A stretch of 19,534 nucleotides of DNA from Gammaproteobacteria bacterium (GTDB taxonomy: Bacteria; Pseudomonadota; Gammaproteobacteria; S012-40). The position numbers and the translations under genes are program-made. Position 1 is the stretch's first letter, and every line of letters starts with the position of its first letter. The DNA is taken from assembly GCA_026982215.1 (NCBI GenBank), contig JALSHN010000181.1, positions 1 to 19,534 of the forward strand, read 5' to 3'. Shown piece by piece: positions 14,498 through 19,534 of this stretch. Under the pieces are notes generated by a model. That model searched no databases, was not told the origin of the DNA, and worked only from the letters and a program-made list of their open reading frames with translations.

Positions 14498-14507
14498 CCA
14501 ACGCAGG

Positions 14508-14536
14508 TTAACCGCCGTTCAAGAATCCTTTAGGAT
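14508..14536 (+). promoter_or_regulatory. Candidate promoter of the PhoP/PhoQ-like pair
   Basis: TTAACC (14508-14513), a 17-base spacer and TAGGAT (14531-14536), each four of six to consensus. GGTTAA and CGTTCA half-sites (14506-14511, 14516-14521) over the -35 resemble the repeats upstream of the cytochrome but are 10, not 11, bases apart; autoregulation is possible. A palindrome AATCCT-TT-AGGATT (14524-14537) covers the -10. Confidence 0.4.
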
Positions 14537-14577
14537 TACCGATTTCTCCCACCAGACGAACGGCACGCGGGATGTCC

Positions 14578-15261
14578 ATGCGTATCCTCTTGATCGAAGA
14601 CGAGACCGAACTGCGAGAACAGATCGTCGAGGCCCTGGGCGGCAAAGGTGAGATCGTCGAGGCGGCGGCCACCGGTGAAGAAGGCCTGTACATGGGCCGC
14701 GAATATCCCTTCGACGTGGCCGTGGTGGATCTGGGGCTGCCCGACATGGAGGGCCAGGAGGTGATCGGCGCTTGGCGGGAAGAGGGGCGGGACTTCCCCA
14801 TCCTCATTCTCACCGCCCGGGCCCGTTGGCAGGACAAAGTGGCGGGGCTCGAGGCCGGGGCGGACGACTATTTGGTCAAGCCGTTTCACATGGAGGAATT
14901 GCTCGCCCGCCTGCGGGCCTTGGTGCGGCGGGCCGCCGGTTTCACCCAGCCGGTATGGCGTTTCGGGCCGCTCACTCTGGACACCGCCGCCCAGAGAGTG
15001 GAGGTGGACGGCCGCTACGTGGAACTCACCGCCTTCGAATACAAACTGCTGCATCATCTGGCACGCCATGCCGGTCAAGTGGTCTCCAAACTGGAGCTCA
15101 CCGAACACCTCTATGCCCAGGACTACGACCGTGACAGCAATGTCATCGAGGTGCTCATCGGTCGCCTGCGGCGCAAGCTCGATCCTCAGGGGACGTTGAA
15201 ACCCATCGAGACACTGCGGGGGCGAGGTTATCGCTTCGCCCTGCCGCGCGACGAGGGCTGA
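14578..15261 (+). CDS. PhoP-like response regulator (OmpR family)
   Basis: A DNA-binding regulator of 227 residues. The receiver domain (1-115) has the phospho-acceptor D51 in VVDLGLPDMEG, the switch Thr in ILTAR and K101 in YLVKPF. The winged-helix domain (about 130-223) has ELTAFEYKLL, SNVIEVLIGRLRRKL and the final RGRGYRF. The receiver stretch WQDKVAGLEAGADDYLVKPFH is closest to PhoP of the PhoP/PhoQ system, which in enterics answers to low Mg2+, acid pH and cationic peptides. MRILLIEDE is the canonical N-terminus; an ATG two codons earlier is possible. The gene overlaps the sensor kinase start by one base (TGATG), so the pair is cotranscribed. Confidence 0.92.
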   Translation: MRILLIEDETELREQIVEALGGKGEIVEAAATGEEGLYMGREYPFDVAVVDLGLPDMEGQEVIGAWREEGRDFPILILTARARWQDKVAGLEAGADDYLVKPFHMEELLARLRALVRRAAGFTQPVWRFGPLTLDTAAQRVEVDGRYVELTAFEYKLLHHLARHAGQVVSKLELTEHLYAQDYDRDSNVIEVLIGRLRRKLDPQGTLKPIETLRGRGYRFALPRDEG

Positions 15262-16625
15262 TGCACCGTCTTTCTCTCACCGCCCGTCTCATCATCGGCG
15301 CCGGCCTGGTCCTCACCCTGGTGCTCTCCCTCACCGCCTACACCTTGGACGCGGTGTTCCGTGACAGCGTCGAGGAGGCCATCCTCGACCGGTTGCGTTC
15401 CCATGTCTGGACCCTGATCGCGGTGGCCGAGATCGGTGAAGACGGTGCGATCCGAATGCCCAAGGGCTTGCCCGAGGCACCGTTCTACCAGGCCGAGTTC
15501 GGCCTCTATGCCCAGATCCTTTCCAACGATGGTCGCCACCGCTGGGTCTCCCCCTCGCTGGCTCCCCACCCCATTCCCGCTACCCCGCGTCTCGCACCCA
15601 CCCAGGAATGGTTCGGGCGTCACCGCCTGGCGGGTGGGCAGGCCGTCTATCTCTACAGCTTCGGGGTGAGCTGGGGGCTGGCTGACCAACACCAAGATCA
15701 ATACACCGTCTCGGTGGCCGAGGACCTCAGTTACTACGAGGATCAGGTGGGTCGTTTCCGCCGTTACCTGCTGGGCTGGATGGTGGCGGTGACGGTGATC
15801 CTGCTCACCGTCCAGGGGTTCATCCTTCGGTGGGGGTTACGGCCGTTGCGACGGGCGGCCGACGAGCTCAAGGCCCTCCAGGAAGGGCGACAGACCCGTC
15901 TGCGTGGGGAATATCCCCGGGAGCTGAAACCTTTGACCGATAATCTGAATGGTCTGATTCGCTTCACCCGTGACAACCTGCGCCGTTACCGCAATACCCT
16001 GGCCGACCTGGCGCACAGTCTCAACACGCCGTTGGCGGTGCTGCGGGCCGCCGGCGAGGGCGACACCCCGTGCTCGGAACTGCGGCCGCTGGTGGCGGAG
16101 CAGGTGGAGCGCATGAGCCAGATCGTCTCCTACCAGCTCAATCGCGCCGCCACCGCCGGCCGCACTCCGCTCAACGAACCGGTGGCGGTGTGTCAGCTGG
16201 CCGAGCGCCTGGGCAACACCTTGGCCAAGGTCCATCGGGACAAATCGGTGAATTGGGGGGTGGTGTGTCCCGAGGGTTTTCGTTTCGCCGCCGACGAGGG
16301 CGATCTCATGGAGCTCCTCGGCAACTTGATGGAAAACGCCTTCAAGTGGTGCCGCACCCGGGTGCGGGTCACTCTGGAGCCACTGGCCGCCGGCTCGGCT
16401 TTGCTCATCGAGGTGGAGGACGACGGTCCGGGTATTCCCGAGGAGGCCCGCCGTCGCATTACCCGCCGCGGCCAGCGGGCCGACCGCTCCGCCCCCGGCT
16501 ATGGCATCGGCCTGGCGATGGTGGCCGAGATGGTGGTGGCCTACGGCGGCACGTTGGACTTCGCCGACAGCGATTGGGGGGGGGCCAAGGTGCGGGTGGT
16601 ATTGCCCAAGCCCGGCAGTGTGTGA
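15261..16625 (+). CDS. PhoQ-like sensor histidine kinase
   Basis: An inner-membrane kinase of 454 residues. Transmembrane segment 1 is at about 8-28 and segment 2 at about 169-190, enclosing a periplasmic sensor domain of about 140 residues. A HAMP-like linker follows, then the phospho-acceptor H252 in LADLAHSLNTPLAVL, a form of H-box typical of PhoQ. The ATPase part has the N-box ENAFKW (N359), DDGPGI (387-392) and GYGIGLAM (413-420). The periplasmic part lacks the long acidic patch that binds Mg2+ in enteric PhoQ as far as can be judged by eye, so its signal may differ. A G9-type run near 16575 is in frame. Confidence 0.92.
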   Translation: MHRLSLTARLIIGAGLVLTLVLSLTAYTLDAVFRDSVEEAILDRLRSHVWTLIAVAEIGEDGAIRMPKGLPEAPFYQAEFGLYAQILSNDGRHRWVSPSLAPHPIPATPRLAPTQEWFGRHRLAGGQAVYLYSFGVSWGLADQHQDQYTVSVAEDLSYYEDQVGRFRRYLLGWMVAVTVILLTVQGFILRWGLRPLRRAADELKALQEGRQTRLRGEYPRELKPLTDNLNGLIRFTRDNLRRYRNTLADLAHSLNTPLAVLRAAGEGDTPCSELRPLVAEQVERMSQIVSYQLNRAATAGRTPLNEPVAVCQLAERLGNTLAKVHRDKSVNWGVVCPEGFRFAADEGDLMELLGNLMENAFKWCRTRVRVTLEPLAAGSALLIEVEDDGPGIPEEARRRITRRGQRADRSAPGYGIGLAMVAEMVVAYGGTLDFADSDWGGAKVRVVLPKPGSV

Positions 16626-16693
16626 GCGTTGGCTAAAGGCTGGCCCGGTCCTGCCGATTACCCGAGAGAATCCAACAACGAGGTCCCCGTTCC

Positions 16694-17689
16694 ATGGGCA
16701 TGGAAAACTTCATCAAATCGGTTGACGAACGCACCCGGCTGGCCGGCGCCAACCGGCTGGAGATTCTGTTGTTCAGTCTGGGGACGGACAAGGTCACCGG
16801 CCGCAAGGAGACCTTCGCCATCAATGTGTTCAAGGTGCGCGAGGTGATGCATGTGCCCGAGATCACCCATGCTCCCGACATGCCGCCAGCGGTGGAGGGA
16901 GTGGTGAGTCTGCGGGGCAGCATGGTGCCGGTGGTCAACTTGGCGCGTTTCTGTGGCATCCAGACCGACGAGCCGCAGAACATCCTCATCGTCACCGAGT
17001 TCAACCGCCATGTGCAGGGCCTGTTGGTGAATTCGGTGGAGCACATCCTGCGGATGCAGTGGAGCGATATCCGGGTGCCGCCGCCCATGCTGGCCCATCG
17101 CATGGGGGGGTTGATCACCGCGGTCACCGAGCTCTCCGACGAACGGATCGTGATGATCCTCGACGTGGAGAAGGTGCTGGCCGAGACCGCCGGCCTGGGG
17201 CAGGACGAGGATCTCTTCCGCGACATCGACAAGGTGGGGGAGGGACCCACCATCCTGTTCGCCGACGATTCCATGGTGGCGCGTCACCAGATCCAGACCA
17301 CCCTGGAGCGTCTGGACGTCCACTTCATCCCCACCAAGAACGGCAAGGAGGCCTGGGAGAAGCTCCAGGAGCTGCATCATGCCGCCGAGGCCGAAGGGGT
17401 GCCGATCACCGACAAGGTCACCGCGGTGCTCACCGACGTGGAGATGCCGGAGATGGACGGCTACGTGCTCACCAAGCGCATCAAGGAGGATCCGCGCTTC
17501 CGTAACATCTCGGTGATCATGCACTCCTCGCTCTCCGCCGATGCCAACGTCAACATCGGTACCCGTATCGGTGCCGATCTCTATGTGCCCAAATTCAATC
17601 CCAAAGAACTGGCCGCGGCGATCCGCCAGATCGTGGCCGATCACAAGGAACGCCAGCAGCAACAACAGGTCCAGGCCGCCGCCGGCTGA
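16694..17689 (+). CDS. cheV: CheV-type chemotaxis coupling protein
   Basis: A cytoplasmic protein of 331 residues: a CheW-like domain (about 20-165), which docks to chemoreceptors and CheA, followed by a receiver domain (about 185-315). In the CheW part FAINVFKVREVM and VVSLRGSMVPVVNLARF are the usual core stretches. The receiver has acidic residues D191-D192, phospho-acceptor D248 in VLTDVEMPEMDGY and K300 in LYVPKF. It ends in a Gln-rich tail. CheV phosphorylation is thought to tune receptor-CheA coupling. AGGT lies nine bases before the ATG at 16694; a second ATG two codons on is possible. No other chemotaxis gene is in the window, so it works with genes elsewhere. Confidence 0.94.
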   Translation: MGMENFIKSVDERTRLAGANRLEILLFSLGTDKVTGRKETFAINVFKVREVMHVPEITHAPDMPPAVEGVVSLRGSMVPVVNLARFCGIQTDEPQNILIVTEFNRHVQGLLVNSVEHILRMQWSDIRVPPPMLAHRMGGLITAVTELSDERIVMILDVEKVLAETAGLGQDEDLFRDIDKVGEGPTILFADDSMVARHQIQTTLERLDVHFIPTKNGKEAWEKLQELHHAAEAEGVPITDKVTAVLTDVEMPEMDGYVLTKRIKEDPRFRNISVIMHSSLSADANVNIGTRIGADLYVPKFNPKELAAAIRQIVADHKERQQQQQVQAAAG

Positions 17690-17712
17690 GCGTCTCCACG
17701 ATCGATCGCCTA

Positions 17713-17721
17713 TGCTAGAAT
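17713..17721 (+). promoter_or_regulatory. Candidate extended -10 promoter element of pdxJ
   Basis: TGCTAGAAT is an extended -10 (TGn plus TAGAAT, 17716-17721). The -35 position (TCTCCA, 17693-17698) is weak, which suits an extended -10 promoter. A start near 17728 falls inside the palindrome at 17719-17746. Confidence 0.45.
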
Positions 17722-17746
17722 CCAGCGGCTGATCAGTCGCTGGATT
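17719..17746. promoter_or_regulatory. 28-bp near-perfect palindrome upstream of pdxJ
   Basis: Outer arms AATCCAGCG and CGCTGGATT enclose CTGATCAG, itself a palindrome; the only mismatch is G17728 against T17737, which is a G:U pair in RNA. It overlaps the probable -10 and start site and ends four bases before the pdxJ ATG. It also contains the only GGA that could serve as ribosome-binding site. It could be a repressor operator or, in read-through RNA from cheV, a hairpin hiding the ribosome site. Confidence 0.7.
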
Positions 17747-17750
17747 CGCC

Positions 17751-18485
17751 ATGGATCACCATCGTTTACTGCTCGGGGTCAACATCGACCACGTGGCCAC
17801 CCTGCGCCAGGCTCGCGGCACACCCTTTCCCGATCCGGTGGAGGCCGCTTTGGTGGCCGAACGTGCCGGGGCCGACGCTGTGACCCTGCACCTGCGTGAG
17901 GATCGCCGCCACATCCAGGAGCGTGACGTGGAACTCATCCGCCGGGTGTTGGCTACCCGGATGAACCTGGAGATGGCGGTCACCGAGGAGATGCTGCGCA
18001 TCGCCGAACGCACCCGGCCGGAGGATTGCTGCCTGGTGCCCGAGCGCCGCGAGGAGTTGACCACCGAGGGTGGTCTGGACGTGGCCGGTCAACGTGTCCG
18101 TCTCACAGAGGCCTGTGCCCGTCTGCGCGAGGTGGGGGTGCGGGTGTCGTTGTTCATCGATGCCGAGCCTCGCCAGCTCGAGGCCGCCGCCGAGGTGGGC
18201 GCGCCGGTGGTCGAGATTCACACCGGTCATTACGCCGATGCCCGCGGTGAGGCGCAGGAACGCGAATACCGCCGTATCGTCGAAGCGGTGAAACTGGGGT
18301 GCGCGTTGGGGTTGCAGGTGAACGCCGGTCACGGCCTCAACTACCACAACGTGCAGCCCATCGCCGCCATCGCCGAGATCCGTGAACTCAACATCGGCCA
18401 TGCCATCGTCGCCCGGGCGGTGTTCTCCGGCTTGGAGGCCGCGGTTCGGGAGATGAAACGCTTGATGGACGAGGCCCGACGGTGA
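17751..18485 (+). CDS. pdxJ: Pyridoxine 5'-phosphate synthase
   Basis: A 244-residue TIM-barrel enzyme that condenses 3-amino-2-oxopropyl phosphate with 1-deoxy-D-xylulose 5-phosphate to give pyridoxine 5'-phosphate in the DXP-dependent vitamin B6 route. Signatures are LLGVNIDHVATLRQARGT at the N-terminus, TLHLREDRRHI (H47), NLEMAVTEEM (E74), LVPERREELTTEGGLD and NAGHGLNYHNV (H194). These match the catalytic His and Glu residues of the E. coli enzyme. Length is normal. The start ATG lies just after a 28-bp palindrome. The stop overlaps acpS as GTGA, and the pair pdxJ-acpS is conserved in gammaproteobacteria. Confidence 0.97.
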   Translation: MDHHRLLLGVNIDHVATLRQARGTPFPDPVEAALVAERAGADAVTLHLREDRRHIQERDVELIRRVLATRMNLEMAVTEEMLRIAERTRPEDCCLVPERREELTTEGGLDVAGQRVRLTEACARLREVGVRVSLFIDAEPRQLEAAAEVGAPVVEIHTGHYADARGEAQEREYRRIVEAVKLGCALGLQVNAGHGLNYHNVQPIAAIAEIRELNIGHAIVARAVFSGLEAAVREMKRLMDEARR

Positions 18486-18868
18486 TCGTCGGCGTCGGGG
18501 TGGACATCGTCCGTATCGCCCGCATAGACGCGGCACTGGAGCGCTTCGGCGATCGTTTCGCCCGCCGCCTCACCACCGAGGAGGAATACCGCGCCTACCG
18601 AGAAAGTCCCCGCCCGGCCCATTTCCTCGCCAAGCGCTTCGCCGCCAAGGAGGCCGCCGCCAAGGCACTGGGGACCGGTTTCCGCTTCGGCCTTTCCCTG
18701 CGCCACATCGGCGTCACCCGAGATCCCCTCGGTCGTCCCGGGTTGGCGTTCCATGACCGGGCCTGGCGCCTGGCCCAGGGTCGGGGCGTGATCGGGAGCC
18801 ATCTCAGTCTGGCCGATGAGGACGACTACGCCATCGCCTATGTGGTCCTCACCGGGGTGGCGGCGTGA
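18482..18868 (+). CDS. acpS: Holo-[acyl-carrier-protein] synthase
   Basis: A 128-residue enzyme that moves 4'-phosphopantetheine from coenzyme A to the serine of acyl carrier protein, switching on fatty acid synthesis. The Mg2+ and CoA motif GVGVDIVRIARI has D8, and FAAKEAAAKALGTG has E57, the second metal ligand. Length is typical of the trimeric AcpS type. It starts with GTG inside the pdxJ stop (GTGA) and its own stop overlaps the next gene in the same way, so the three are translationally linked. Confidence 0.96.
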   Translation: MIVGVGVDIVRIARIDAALERFGDRFARRLTTEEEYRAYRESPRPAHFLAKRFAAKEAAAKALGTGFRFGLSLRHIGVTRDPLGRPGLAFHDRAWRLAQGRGVIGSHLSLADEDDYAIAYVVLTGVAA

Positions 18869-19534
18869 TCGTCGATCTCCATTGCCACTCCACCGCCTCC
18901 GATGGCCTGCTGGCCCCCGCCGAGGTGGTGGCCCGGGCCGCCGGTCAGGGTGTGGCGCTGCTGGCGCTCACCGATCACGACACCACCACCGGGCTGCCCG
19001 AGGCTGCGGAGGCCGCCCGTCGTTTGGGGATGGGGTTCGTTCCCGGCATCGAGATCTCCACCACCTGGAGCCATGGCACCGTTCACATTGTCGGCCTGGA
19101 CATCGATCCCGATCATCCCCGGTTGCGCCAGGGGTTGGAGCAGCTCGCCGAGGAACGGGCCCGCCGTGCCGAGGTGATGATTCAGCGCCTGGCCCGTTTG
19201 GGGATCGTCGGCGCCGAGGCGGCCATCCCCGGCGATCCCCGGGCCGCCGGGCGCAGCCATTTCGCCCGTTGGCTGGTCGATCAGGGGCATGCCAAGGATT
19301 GGCGCCAGGCCTTCAAACGCTACCTCGGACGTGGCAAGCCGGCTTACGTCCCCGGTCGTTGGGCCACGCTGGCCGAGGCGGTGGAATGGATCCGCAGCGC
19401 CGGCGGGGTGGCGGTGCTGGCCCATCCGGCCCGTTACCGCCTCACCCACAGTAAATTGACCCGCTTGCTCACTGACTTCCGTACCGTCGGTGGCACGGCG
19501 CTGGAGGTGGTTTCCAGCAGCCACAGCGAGGACG
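18865..19534 (+). CDS. PHP-domain phosphoesterase, RNase AM (YciV/TrpH) type, 3' end outside window
   Basis: The frame opens with a GTG in a four-base overlap with acpS and is still open at the window edge, giving 223 residues of an expected 280-290. Metal ligands of the PHP domain are visible: H6 and H8 in DLHCHSTASDG, D13, the LTDHDT motif (35-40), E63 in GIEIST, H74 in VHIVG and H187 in LAHPARY. The helical insert from about 82 to 165 is as in the YciV family. E. coli YciV is known as RNase AM, a 5'-3' exoribonuclease that trims 5' ends of rRNAs and also attacks 3',5'-nucleotide bisphosphates. That activity would be useful next to acpS, which releases adenosine 3',5'-bisphosphate; this link is inference. 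Confidence 0.9.
   Translation, partial: MIVDLHCHSTASDGLLAPAEVVARAAGQGVALLALTDHDTTTGLPEAAEAARRLGMGFVPGIEISTTWSHGTVHIVGLDIDPDHPRLRQGLEQLAEERARRAEVMIQRLARLGIVGAEAAIPGDPRAAGRSHFARWLVDQGHAKDWRQAFKRYLGRGKPAYVPGRWATLAEAVEWIRSAGGVAVLAHPARYRLTHSKLTRLLTDFRTVGGTALEVVSSSHSED

Noticed and set aside
1..19534. CRISPR arrays, tRNA or rRNA genes, insertion sequences, prophage or toxin-antitoxin genes
   Set aside because: No regularly spaced repeats, cloverleaf sequences, transposase or phage motifs were seen on either strand; composition is even across the window.

Overview
The window looks like a segment of a high-GC gammaproteobacterial chromosome. The strongest sign is the gene neighbourhood gloB-mltD next to a YafS-type methyltransferase, rnhA and dnaQ, which is the arrangement known from Escherichia coli and relatives. 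A second conserved pair, pdxJ-acpS, and a YcgL-family protein point the same way. The NhaD-type sodium/proton antiporter and a small periplasmic c-type cytochrome would suit a marine, halophilic or chemolithotrophic lineage (for example Chromatiales-like), but the sequence alone does not settle the genus.

Layout. Bases 1-550 hold the end of a PilZ-domain gene and ycgL, both on the plus strand. Bases 492-5278 are on the minus strand: gloB and mltD are joined by an ATGA overlap, followed by a secreted glycine/methionine-rich protein of unknown function and a globin-coupled diguanylate cyclase. Bases 5328-7311 are the plus-strand run methyltransferase-rnhA-dnaQ, joined by 4-base overlaps. nhaD lies convergently on the minus strand (7291-8685). 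From about 8827 to the right end everything is on the plus strand: a frameshifted LpxC-like gene, a YbaK-HDOD fusion protein, a second diguanylate cyclase, hemH with a degenerate metallo-beta-lactamase-fold protein, a c-type cytochrome, a strong terminator, a PhoP/PhoQ-like two-component pair, cheV, and finally pdxJ-acpS-RNase AM, cut by the window end.

Themes. Signalling genes are dense. There are two GGDEF proteins with intact active and inhibitory sites, a PilZ receptor, an HDOD protein, a CheV coupling protein and a PhoPQ-like pair. Much of the rest is core housekeeping: peptidoglycan remodelling, methylglyoxal detoxification, RNase HI, polymerase III proofreading, haem, pyridoxal phosphate and acyl carrier protein activation.

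No large mobile element, CRISPR array, tRNA or rRNA is visible. The points most worth a second look are: the LpxC-like gene, which lacks recognisable zinc ligands and is broken at a run of eight G; the 28-bp near-perfect palindrome over the probable pdxJ promoter; the GGTTCA direct repeats one helical turn apart upstream of the cytochrome, beside the PhoPQ-like genes; the Gly/Met-rich exported protein with a CQGC motif; and the metal-site-less MBL-fold protein coupled to hemH. No gap longer than about 190 bases is without a gene.
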